A stretch of DNA of 64,000 bases, taken from positions 77,352,484 through 77,416,483 of the forward strand of contig NC_135716.1 of NCBI RefSeq assembly GCF_964656455.1, in the 5' to 3' direction. How positions within the stretch are numbered: the stretch's first letter is position 1; the number at the start of each line of letters is the position of its first letter. Positions 49,821-60,069 of the stretch are shown one piece after another. The notes under the pieces were generated by a model. The model was not told the origin of the DNA. It was given only the letters and a program-made list of their open reading frames with translations, and did not search any database. The position numbers and the translations under genes are program-made. The stretch is from Halichoerus grypus (lineage: Eukaryota > Chordata > Mammalia > Carnivora > Phocidae).

Positions 49821-52560
49821 TGTAAGTGAAAGGGATTATGCAAGTACAAGTGATATATTACTCTATTTTCAAATAGAAAGATTTGAATTTGAATTTACTC
49901 CATGTTTTTCTTTCCCTTTCAAATTGCCCATTGAGCAGTGAACAGGCCCAAGTGAGTAATTATTTGGGTGTTGTGATTCTTGACTGAATACTATCAAAAG
50001 GCTGTTGTCTTTTATTTAGCACACTTGGTGTGACATTTGATTTAAGAGAACTTTCAAAATAGAGAACAGTAAAATGGCAATGATTTTAAGCATAGGGTAC
50101 TACTAATAAGTATGGTCTAATACAGATTAAGACAACCCTCCTTTATTATTGATTTACTTGATAGCTTTTTATTTTTCAAAATTTATGGCTTTAAATTATA
50201 GGCAATGTTTCAAAGAATGCTTTCCCAGTATGAACTTGGAAACACTCTATTTATGGGCTCCCCAAATGGACTTTTGTACAAAAATACAGTTCTAGTACTA
50301 TATATTTTTTTTCAAATATAAAGGAGGTTTTTAAGTGGCAAGTGAAAAAAAATTCCATAGTTGTTTTATTCATGTTTTGTATCCCTGCTATAGATGAATT
50401 TTTTAATTAAGTCAATGGTCATAAAAAAAAGAAATTAAATGTTATGCTCAAGTGTTGCTAAAACACACAAGCATGAGGATACATATGGGAAAATATTGAT
50501 CACTGATTAATGGAGGGTTGATATATAAGCAATGATGATGTCAGGGAAATGGAAAATTCCAGACTATTAGGGTCCCATGACTATGATGTTCCCAAGGAGT
50601 TATGTTGATGTCCTGGCTTTTGTTCAGCTTGGAAATCTCATGGTGATACTAAAGCAAGAATTTACACCTTAATATTTAACAACAAAAAACTGTTTTTGAT
50701 AAAATTACCAGACATTAAACTCAAAACATGAATTAAACTCAAAAACATGAATCAGAATGAAATTTAATGTTGAAATATATCTGCTTTTAGGCAAAGCAGC
50801 TGATAGAGTAAATCAGACAGTGATATGGAATAGCCAAGGACACTGAACCTAATACTTTGCTGAACAAGTGTTAGTCAACTGTTATATCTTTTACATCACT
50901 CCAGACACAGCTGAAAGTGTTCTCCATTTCAGTTATGGCTTTTTTTTTTCTCAGTTTCATGTGAAGTCTTGATAGAAGCATTAAGCAAATAAAATCCATA
51001 CCATTCAGCAACTTTTTAATGAGTGTGAGATTTTTTCCCCTTAATTTAACAATTTAATGCTGCTAAATATAGCTACTCTTTTTAGAGTAATACAATTTAA
51101 GTACAATATAACTTAATCTTATGAACTAAGCATCTACAATATCCTTCACAAAATTATCAGACAATAAATCTTTCTTAAATTTATTTAAAAATTTACAGTT
51201 TTCTGGAATTATTATAATCCAAATCTAGAGAATAACATGATTTTTTTTTTACTTTTAGAAAAAACTGTTCTAGTAACTTGATGTTAATACAGACTCCTAA
51301 GTTAAAACAGCTAGGATTTTTAATTTTATATGCCTATTGATTCTTTAAATTCCTTTGTTTCCCAAATGATTTTTAAGAACATTTCATACAATTATTAAAA
51401 AATTATGACATTTTAAAATTCTGCTTAAAAATCACATTCGGCATTACTTATTACAATAAAATTTGAACAATGTAACCCTTGTCGCTATATCATAAATATA
51501 TCCATATTATCATTTCATCTCTGGAACTCCCTTGTGCAGAATGTGACGTGATTACTGCTATAGACAGACTTCTGGATTTCATTTAACTAATGCTGCCCTT
51601 TAACCCTTGGGATAGATGAAAGAGATAATTTATCATATCTGTGCCCTTTTGCTATACATCTTTTGGCAAGAATGGAGGTATACACCATAAATCACTTTGG
51701 TTATCTATCAATTTTATTTCATGAGGAAAAAAAAAGTGCTGGAAAGGATTAGGAAAATATAGTAACACTTAGCAAAAGTGAAGAACTTGTGGGCCTAGAT
51801 TAGGAAATATCACAAAAAAATATGACAGACCTGCCCATCACAGTCTCTAAGAGACACTTCCAGATGCGGACCTTTGTAAAATGGTGTGATTTTCAGTGAT
51901 AGCCAGGCCTCTTAGTACACACAAAAAAGAAAATTTTAGAAGTCCCTGTCCCTAACCTTTAGGGAAAATTGAAAACACAAAGAAGCACATGCCTATCCAT
52001 ATTGGATGTCAAGGTGGTTTACAAGAGAAAAGAGCAAGTCATCTAGGGCAGCCGCACAAACTATACACAGCACATTTATAGGCCTCCTTTGGGTAAGAAA
52101 GCATCTACTCTTTTAAGTAACATCTATGAAAAAGTTTAGAAAAGCAACACCACCAAATATAAATTCTCTGTTCTTAACATGTAAAAGAACTATAACATTT
52201 CAGTATGTATAATTTTAATTCTTAGTCTTCTCTAAAACAAGGAAGTTTTCATTTTATCTTACAGTTATTTATTTAAATCAAATAGTATACTGCATGTTAA
52301 GTAAAATGTATGTTAAGTAAACCACTTTTTGAGTCTCAAAGTGCTTTCCAAAAATATTTAATATGAAAATATATCTATTTCTGTTCAAGAAATGCAAACA
52401 GGTAAGCATGTGTTTTAATCTGTTAATTAGTAGCTAGAAATCCTAGAGTAAAAAATATGACTGAAAAGGTAAATTACAGGAAGTTAAATATTTTAATTCA
52501 GAAGATTCAAAGAAATTAATAGTCACTTTCAACAGTTGTAATTCTTGCCTGCATGCCTAG

Positions 52561-52730
52561 GCGTCTGGATTCCAATGCTCTAGTTTGTGACTGTGATTTA
52601 ATGTGGCTGGGGGAACTTATACAAGGCTATGCCCGAAATGGCCAAACTCAGGCTGCTGCTACATGTGAATATCCCAGAAGGCTCCAGGGACGCTCCATCG
52701 CTTCGTTAACAGTAGAGGAATTCAACTGTG
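52561..52730 (+). CDS. PXDNL: PXDNL exon: LRR C-terminal capping domain (LRRCT)
   Basis: A 170-bp exon between acceptor TGCATGCCTAG and donor GTATGCA, entering in phase 2 and leaving in phase 1. It encodes about 56 residues starting [19 protein letters not shown] and ending TVEEFNC. The four cysteines (VC, DC, ATC, FNC) are the LRRCT disulfide cysteines that close an LRR solenoid. The motif [16 protein letters not shown] is highly characteristic of peroxidasins. Details such as [13 protein letters not shown] and VEEFNC are closer to PXDNL than to PXDN as I recall them; an alignment would settle it. Human PXDNL has been reported to lack peroxidase activity, but the peroxidase domain is outside this window, so nothing can be said about activity here. 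Confidence 0.95.
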
Positions 52731-53241
52731 GTATGCAATTTTCTCTGTGCGTGTAAAATGGAAATGTCTTTTGTTTGCCCCCTTTCTATAAAAGTTTGTT
52801 ATATGATGTTGCATTTGGAAGAACATAATATCAGAAAATGTTATCAAGTTATTTAGTTAAAAGTATGGTCAATTTCCTTTTCAGCTTCTGCATTTTGATT
52901 TAAGGAAGTTTTTATCATTATAAACAGAGCTGGGACAGTCCTTGAGGATCATTTAATCCAACTTTCAAATTTCAAAGGAGAAATATTAAAGATAACTATT
53001 TTCAACAAGGTCATAGGACACTGTGACCAGCATTAAAGTTTCCACTTAAACCAGTATTACTTAAGTGTTAATAATCAATAATTGAGGTTTTTCAACTTTA
53101 GATCAAATAATTATTAATATTCATAATAGTAATGCAAACTTTGGATTTGGTAAGCATAGTTCATATTCTAACAACTTCAATAATTCTCTCAGGCTTTATT
53201 TGAAGATCCAAGTATAGCTTCTTAGGAAATTTTTGGTTTTC

Positions 53242-53424
53242 GGGGCGCCTAGGTGGCTCAGTCAGTGCCTTCCGCTCAGGTCATGATCCCAGGGTCCTGG
53301 AATTGAGCCCCATGTAGAGTTCCCTGCTTAGTGGGGAGCCTGCTTTTCCCTCTCTCTCTGCTGCTCCCCCTGCTTTTGCTCTCTCTCTCTCTGTCAAATA
53401 AATAAATAAAATATTAAAAAAAAA
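53242..53424 (+). mobile_element. Can-SINE, plus strand
   Basis: Head GGGGCGCCTAGGTGGCTCAG, a small deletion after the head (GTCAGTGCC), CT-rich body, AAATAAATAAATAAAATATT tail. The flanks AGGAAATTTTTGG and AAGAAATTATTTG may be decayed duplications. Confidence 0.95.
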
Positions 53425-53869
53425 GAAATTATTTGATGCTCACTTCAAGCTTTTAATATAAAGGAATATCTACCTGTGTATCTATCTAATCTATTTTTAT
53501 ATATAGCTTTAAATATGAATAAATGAATATACTTACATACGTGTGCATGTGTTTGATAATTGGGCTCCTTGAAAATTTACTCAGGTGATAGCTTACAACA
53601 GAAATTTGCTTTCTAATGCCCTATTCATTGGAGGCCAATATTTGAATTTCTCTAAACAGGTCATTTGAAAATTATATTAATATAATTTAATTCCATCCAG
53701 ATGGAGAAGCAAAGTGACTTGGTCTTTATTTCCAAATAAATCTCAAATTTGTCCATACCTTCCATCTTTACTATCAACTTGGAGTTTATGTCATAGTCAA
53801 GTTTGCTGGGAATACAGAACATCTTAACTGCTGCCCCAGCTTTCATTTTCTTCCCTCTCCAATCTATTA

Positions 53870-54455
53870 TATTTAGGGAGATCTTTTAAAACACAGATCT
53901 GATTATATAATTCTTTTGCTCTCTTTTATAGCTTCCCATGCCTTCAAATGAAACACCAAATCCTTAACAAGGTCACACTTTCTATATGTTGTAGCCCTTG
54001 GCTACTCTGTAAACTTGATTCATTCTGCCCCTGCCTCTGCCCAGTGATGTTTAGCCATCATGATGTTCTTTCAGTTCCTAGAAGTTCTTAAGATTTTTTC
54101 CAACTCAAGGACTGGCTATATGCTATTTACTCTGCCTACAGTATTCTTCTTGCCTCTCTTCTTTTAAGAGCCCTCTTCTTAAATATTAATTACTTGGAAA
54201 GGCTTTATTTAATTTTGCTCTCTACCCACCTTTTCCCTACCACACACACACTGAGTCAGGTCCCTTTTTATAATCTATCAAATAACCATTTACTTTTCTT
54301 AGCACTTATTACAACATTTTATTATACATTTTTGTGTTTGTTTACTTTCAGTTGCTTCAATGAAACTATAAGCCCATGAGTACAGAGACTTTGTTTTGAT
54401 CACTGTTTTGTCACTGTCTTAGCACTGTGCCTGACACACTGTAATGTTGAATTAT
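53870..54455 (+). mobile_element. L2 3' relic, plus strand
   Basis: Sense L2: …CTTCCCATGCCTTCAAATG…, …AATCCTTAACAAGGTC…, …GCTTCAATGAAACTATAAGC…, …AGTACAGAGACTTTG…, …TTAGCACTGTGCCTGACAC…. Confidence 0.75.
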
Positions 54456-55283
54456 TTTTTAAAGTAAAAATGTAAATGAATCAAACAATTTTTCTAAAAA
54501 GGGTAAGGCCAAGATGTTGGTCATATGGACTTTTGATGAAGTGGTTAAGATTAAGAGAGATCTATGCAACATTCTCCAGACATGTTAGATCTGGTTATTT
54601 ATTAATGATCGAAAGTCTCAATTGATGCACTTATTAAAGAAAGAGTTTTATCATTTAGAAAGGTTTAAAAAATTATGTTAAGTTTGCTGTAGAAAGGCAA
54701 AATTCCCTTTTTTACATTGTTCTCTATAATTTAAATTCAATAATATTATCTGGTTCATTAAATACCAATCACTCCACTTCTTTATTAAAATAATTTAAAT
54801 GTTTCCATGTTTTACCACTAATTATTATTTGAGAATGGAAACATTCATTTATATTAATAAGTAATTTTGCTCAACCAGGTTTGAGGTCTAGACATACAAA
54901 TTCTTATAAATTTTATAAAGTGGGTAGTTAGATGGCTAATTGTCTAGAAGAATGCCTACAAAATTGCAAGCTCAACTGAAGTACTTGGCTTGAAATATTG
55001 ACCCATAAAATCAAACTCCTTCCAGAAATATGGCTGTAAAAGGCACAGGGAAATTTATTTAATTTACTTCATTGGAGATTCCTTTATGCAGTGTATCAAA
55101 CTTCTAAAGTTTTGTTAAATATATGTCTAACATTGAAACTGGTATGTTACTGGGTAAAAGCAATACAATTTGTAAAACTTTAATGTAGAGGGATTAAAAT
55201 TATCTGTAGTCCTTTGTCAATAATATCTTAGAGTACTGTAATTTTGTATCTTTAAAAGTATACCAATAATTCTTCTGTTACAG

Positions 55284-55401
55284 AGAGTCCTCGGATTACT
55301 TTTGAGCCCCAAGATGTGGAAGTAACATCAGGGAATACTGTCTACTTTACTTGCCGGGCTGAAGGAAACCCCAAACCAAAGATTATTTGGATACATAACA
55401 A
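55284..55401 (+). CDS. PXDNL: PXDNL exon: first half of Ig-like domain 1
   Basis: A 118-bp exon with acceptor TTCTTCTGTTACAG and donor GTAAATA, phase 1 in and phase 2 out. With the G left over from the LRRCT exon it reads [20 protein letters not shown], then [19 protein letters not shown]. This is the start of an I-set Ig domain: strand A ([12 protein letters not shown]), the first disulfide cysteine (YFTCRAEG) and the core tryptophan (IIW). The second cysteine must lie on the next exon, beyond the window. It ends on AA of a split codon (Asn or Lys). In peroxidasins the Ig domains follow the LRR block directly, which matches the exon order here. Confidence 0.94.
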
Positions 55402-57079
55402 GTAAATACTGAGCATGGGCATGTGTTGTATTCTCTTTCAAATTTCATTAATTCATTTATCTTGCTTCAAGTTTATCTAGAGATGAATTTTCCAAAATTG
55501 TCAGTATTTCTGGACATTTCATAAAAATGTCTTTTAACTTTCATCTTTTGACTTGCCCAAAGTATCTGGAAGACTTCTTAAAATTGTATATTTCCAGACA
55601 TCAAAGACTGTGAAATTGAGTAAAGGAATTTTGTATTATTTCTAGAAGGAAATATTGGGATAATAACAAACTAGTATGTTTTAAAATCTGAACATAATTA
55701 GATATAACCTCACCTTAATTATTTTAGTTTCAACCTGGTATTTTACATTTGATGTTGTAAATTTCACATAGTAAATCAGTATAACATTATATAAGTGAAT
55801 TGGCAATAAAAGATATGCAAGATTACTTAAAATACTAGTCATTTATTTTATTTTTATTGCACTATTTGATAAAACATGGTATCTACTAGTCTAAAAGGCT
55901 GTGAATGTAAAGTTGAATAGTAATAACAAACTTATAAAAAGTTAAAATAAAAGTTTAAAAGAGGAGTGGGAAATGAATTATATACTTGATACAATTCAAT
56001 GATAGTACTTGGACAATTATATTATCATTAATTACGTTATTGGTAACCAGCATGGTTGGCATGTGTCTCTTCCATGCCTCCACAAAATTTCATTGTTTGT
56101 TTTCTGTCATGTGTATGATCAACTCTAAATTTTAATGCTTTTCTTTGTAAAATATTCTGATATAGTTTGTGTCTTTTTTGTATATAATTTGTATTTGTAA
56201 TTGTAGTAAGAAACCCAGACATGTTTGTAAAATGTGTTTTTAATTCTAGCAAAAAACTAATAAGTATAGGTTAAAAATAGCTTGGAAAGAAGGCAATTAT
56301 GAACACTATTAAATCTGGAATCTGGCCCAGGAGAAAGACTTCAACTGATAGAAGACATCAATTTATTTCCATCAGGAGATAGTTCAATGGTACTTGAGAA
56401 ATAGAAATTGCTGCTTATAATGTCTTCCAACTGCTTGCTCTGCCTTCTTAAAGTTTAAATTAAGTCATTATGTGTTCAAGGTTATAAAGGTACTGACTAG
56501 TATTCAGAAAGGGACAAATAAAAAATCATATTGCTTGATGGAATGTATGACATACGGGTTTTAAATATGGTGACTAAGGAAACTAAGATGCATTTCAAAA
56601 GAAACAAAGAAATTGAAAAAGAAGGAATAAAATGAAGGAAAGGTGAAGCATAGGCAGAAGTTTCTGTTATAATATTAGCCATTTCATATAGAAAAAGAAT
56701 AGAAATGAAAGGGAAGAATTTATACCAAGAAATGTGTAACATTAACAAGTCTTGCTGATTATTGGTCATAAAGTATTTTTTAATAAAAAGATAATATATA
56801 TACTGAAAGTGCATGAAATATACCCTATATTACAACAGGTAATTTGAAATAAACATCTCTTTAACATAAACCAAGCTAAGAAAAAAAATACTGCCAATTC
56901 ATTAGAAGCAAACTAGGTGTTCCTTCCTTAACATTCTCCTGTTTTCCTCCCCTGGAGATAACCTCTATCCTGACATTAGGGTCCATAGAACAGTGAGTTA
57001 AGAACTGGTTAGACACAAGCAAAGGTGGAATTAGAGAATTAGACGGTATGTCTGTTGGAGTATATTAGCTATCAAGATG

Positions 57080-57303
57080 GTTAAGAAACATGGAAACTAT
57101 AATCCAAAGGTCCAGGACATATCCAATAAAGAATTCCAGAAAGACAAGTTAAAATAATGAGCTGGAGTCAATGTTTAGAGAAGTAACAATGAGAAATTTT
57201 CCAGAAATGAAAAAAATCATGAGATTTCAGATTAAGAAAGGTACTGATTCCCAAAAGGACTTAAAAAAGAAATCTGTATCTGGTGCATTATGATCAGAAA
57301 ATT
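57080..57303 (+). mobile_element. Older L1 fragment at the insertion site of the full-length L1
   Basis: …GAAATTTTCCAGAAATG…, …AGATTTCAGATTAAGAAAG… and …GGTGCATTATGATCAGAAAA… resemble the 3' part of ORF1 in old L1M elements. The younger L1 starts directly after it. Confidence 0.5.
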
Positions 57304-57549
57304 GAAAGAGATGGAAGAGGAGCAAGATGGCAGAGGAGTAGGAGACCTAAATGTCATCTGGTCCCACAAATTCAGCTAGATAATTATCAAACCATTCTGA
57401 ACACCTACAAACTCAACAGGAAATTGAAGAAAAGATTAGCAGCAACTCTCTGAACAGAAAAGCGTCCACTTTTTGGAAGGTAGGACGTGCGGAGAAGTGA
57501 ATCTGAGGCGATATTTGGGAAGATAGACTGCAGGGGGAGGGAGCCTCTG

Positions 57550-58176
57550 TCAGCCGGCTACTGGCAAGTGATAGAGAGTGGAACACAAAATTGGAATATT
57601 TAGAAGTCTGCTCTGCTGAGGGATGACACTCCAGTGGCTAAGTGGGGGGTGGAACCCTCGCTGGGACAGTGTGGTCTCAGGACAATGAGGGTCACAGAAA
57701 GACCAGGGGTGACTGAGTGAAGCACAGCTCCCAGGTATTGGAGCAGGAAAGCCAGCTCCAGAGACGAGGAGTGGGGTCTCAGACCTGGGTTGCCATAAAC
57801 CGTGATCTGCGGCACAGTCAGGCCACTGCTCTTCGGGGAGGGACACAACAAGCGGCAGATCCGGGGAGACTCCCCTTCCTCCCCTGGGAGGAGCAGCACG
57901 GGAGTGCACCGTAGGGATCTGCAGGGTTTGGAGACTCCAAACAGGGTTGAGTGCCAGAGATAAAAACGCTTGGTCACAGGCCAGGTGAGCACGGAGTGTG
58001 GCCAGAAACAGGGGAGACAGGAGTGATTGACTGCTTTTCTCTGGGGGCTTGCTGAGGAGTAGGGCCCCAAGTTCTCGGCTCCTCTGGGGTGGAGATTGGG
58101 AGGCAGCCATTTTCACTCTCATCCTCCAAAGCTTACAGAAAGCTTGCAGGGAACAAAAGCTACCAAGAGCAAACAC
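57550..58176 (-). other. 208-codon antisense ORF in the L1 5' UTR
   Basis: An ATG-to-stop open frame of 208 codons lies antisense within the G+C-rich L1 5' UTR. I do not recognise the predicted protein: it is rich in Ser, Leu and Pro, begins MFALGSFCSLQAFCKLWRM, and has no clear domain or long hydrophobic span. A second minus-strand frame is open over 57600-58070 (156 codons), which suggests stop-poor composition may explain part of the length. Position and strand recall the antisense ORF0 known in primate L1 5' UTRs, but homology is not claimed. Whether it is translated is unknown. Confidence 0.35.
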
Positions 58177-58394
58177 AAGCAGCGTTTAGCCCAGCCCCCG
58201 GCAAGGGCAGGGCAATTTTGCCTCATGCAAAGACATTTGAGAACCACTGCAACAGGCCCCTCCCCCAGAAGATCAGCAAGAACAGCCAATCAAGACCAAG
58301 TTTACTAATCAATGAGAATGGCAGAACTCCAGCACTAGGGGAATACAGCACATAGAGTTCATGGCTTTTTTCCCCCTGATTCTTTAGTCTTTCA

Positions 58395-58950
58395 AAGTTA
58401 AATTTTTTAATTTTCTTTTTTTTCTTTTTCTATTTTTTTTGAATTTTTCTTTTTCCCTTTCTCAACCAACATCTTATCAAGCACTTTTTTAAAAATCTTT
58501 TTTATTTTTCATTTTTAGAGTCTTATTCTATCCCTTCATAGTAGTTAACCTTATTTTTGCTATATATATATATATATATAAGTTGTTCTCTCTTTAAAAT
58601 TTTGGGATACAGTTTCTTCTAACAGATCAAAATATATCCTGAATCTCTAGTGTACGGCTTTGTTCTAGTCCCTGCCTGATCATATTCCCTCCCTTTTTTT
58701 TTTAATTTCTCTTCTTTTTTCAAACAACTTCTTATCTTATCAATTCCTTTTATAAAATCTTTTATAATTTTCATCCTTATAGTCATATTCCATCCCTTCA
58801 TCATATTTACCCTTATTTTTGTACATATATAAGTTTTTCTTTCTTTAAAATTTTGGGAGGCACTTTCTTCTAACAGACCAAAATACACCCAAAATCTAGT
58901 GTGTGGCACTGATCTATGCACCAGCCTGATCATATTTGATCATATTCTTC
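58395..58950 (+). repeat. Tandem duplication (about 250-260 bp unit) in the L1 5' UTR
   Basis: Two diverged copies lie side by side. The landmarks CCTTATTTTTG at 58549 and 58811, TTTAAAATTTTGGGA at about 58595 and 58845, and TTCTAACAGA at 58617 and 58868 recur in the same order at about 250-262 bp spacing. The first copy carries the (TA)n expansion. Confidence 0.85.
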
Positions 58951-59101
58951 TTTTTTAATCTTTTTCTTTTTTTTCCTTTCTTTCCCTTTATTTTTCCCCG
59001 GTTTCAGATCTCTTTTGATTTGTTTAGTTTCTGGGGTCATTGTTACCCTGTTAGTATTTTATTCTCTCATTCATCTATTCTCCTCTGGACAAAAGGACAA
59101 G

Positions 59102-60030
59102 ATGGAAAAAGTCACCTCAAAAAAAAGAACAAGAGGCAGTACCAACTGCCAGGGACCTAATCAATATGGACATTAGTACGATGTTGGAACTAGAGTTCAG
59201 AATGACAATTATAAAGATACTAACTGGGCTTGAAAAAAGCAGGGATGATACTATAGAAACCCTTTCTGGAGAAATAAAAGAACTAAAATCTAACCAAATC
59301 AAAATCAAAAAGGCTATTAATGAGGTGCAATCAAAAATGGAGGCTCTAACTGCTAGGATAAATGAGGCAGAAGAAAGAATTAGTGATAGAGAAGACCAAA
59401 TGGTGGAGAATAAAGAAGCTGAGAAAAAGAGAGATGAACAACTACTGGATCATGAGGGCAGAATATGAGAGATAAGCAATACCATAAGACGAAACAACAT
59501 TAGAATAATTGGGATCCCAGAAGAAGAAGAGAGAGAGAGGGGCAGAAGGTATATTGGAGCAAATTATAGCAGAGAACTTCCCTAATTTGAGGAAGGAACC
59601 AGGCATCAAAATCCAGAAGGCGCAGAGAAGCCCCCTCAAAATCAATAAAAATAGGTCAACACCCCGACATCTAATAGTAAAACTTATGAGTCTCAGAGAC
59701 AAAGAGAAAATCATGAAAGCAGCTTGGGACAAGAGGTCTGTAACCTACAATGGTAGAAACATTAGATTGGCAACAGACTTATCCACAGAGACCTGGCAGG
59801 CCAGAAAGGACTGGCATGAAATATTAAGAGTACTAAATGAAAAAAAATATGCAGCCAAGAATACTATATCCAGCTAGGCTGTCATTGAAAATAGAAGGAG
59901 AGATCAAAAGCTTCCAGGACAAACAAAAAGTAAAGAATTTGCAAACACGAAACCAGCCCTACAAGAAATATTGAAAGGGGTCCTCCAAGCAAAGAGAGAG
60001 CCTAAAAATAACATAGATCAGAAGGGAACA
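59102..60030 (+). pseudogene. L1 ORF1 (RNA-binding protein), broken
   Basis: Corresponds to the L1 nucleic-acid chaperone ORF1p. The order is an N-terminal start at 59102 (MEKVTSKKRTRG), a coiled-coil stretch with heptad-like KELKSNQIKIKKAINEVQ…EALTARINEAEERI, an RRM-like part (RGAEGILEQIIAENFPNL…TPRHLIVKLMSL) and a C-terminal domain (RSVTYNGRNIRLATDLSTET). It is disrupted by a frameshift near 59150-59166, an in-frame stop at about 59466, a second frameshift near 59520-59550 and a stop at about 59875. No intact protein is possible. Boundaries at the 3' end are approximate. Confidence 0.88.
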
Positions 60031-60069
60031 CAGACAACATACAGTAACAGTCACCTTACAGGCAATACA

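Larger units (their letters stand above)
46871..52560 (+). other. PXDNL: PXDNL intron between LRR and LRRCT exons
   Basis: A 5,690-bp GTAAGTG…GCATGCCTAG intron. It contains a minus-strand L1 ORF2 relic (about 47945-48815) and possibly a degraded MIR (about 49660-49820). The rest (46871-47944, 48816-49659, 49821-52560) is AT-rich unique-looking sequence in which I recognise nothing. Confidence 0.85.
52731..55283 (+). other. PXDNL: PXDNL intron between LRRCT and Ig1 exons
   Basis: A 2,553-bp GTATGCA…TCTGTTACAG intron. It holds a Can-SINE (53242-53424) and an L2 3' relic (about 53870-54455). I see nothing identifiable in 52731-53241 (though 52925-53035 faintly resembles a MIR-class SINE) or 54456-55283. 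Confidence 0.85.
57304..59101 (+). promoter_or_regulatory. L1 5' UTR / internal promoter region
   Basis: The 5' third is relatively G+C-rich (GGGGAGACTCCCCTTCCTCC…) and the 3' part is T-rich with a (TA)n run at 58562-58580. In L1s the 5' UTR holds the internal Pol II promoter, so sense promoter activity is inferred from position only. No transcription-factor site is claimed. It contains a long antisense open frame and a tandem duplication, both reported as findings. Confidence 0.7.

Noticed and set aside
52553..52756. Stand-alone 67-codon ORF starting at an ATG at 52553
   Set aside because: The ATG and the end lie in flanking intron. The true unit is the exon 52561-52730, bounded by AG and GT and in frame with its neighbours.
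40745..55401. Assignment to PXDN rather than PXDNL
   Set aside because: The LRRCT and Ig1 wording ([27 protein letters not shown]) is nearer to PXDNL as I know it. PXDN stays possible without an alignment.
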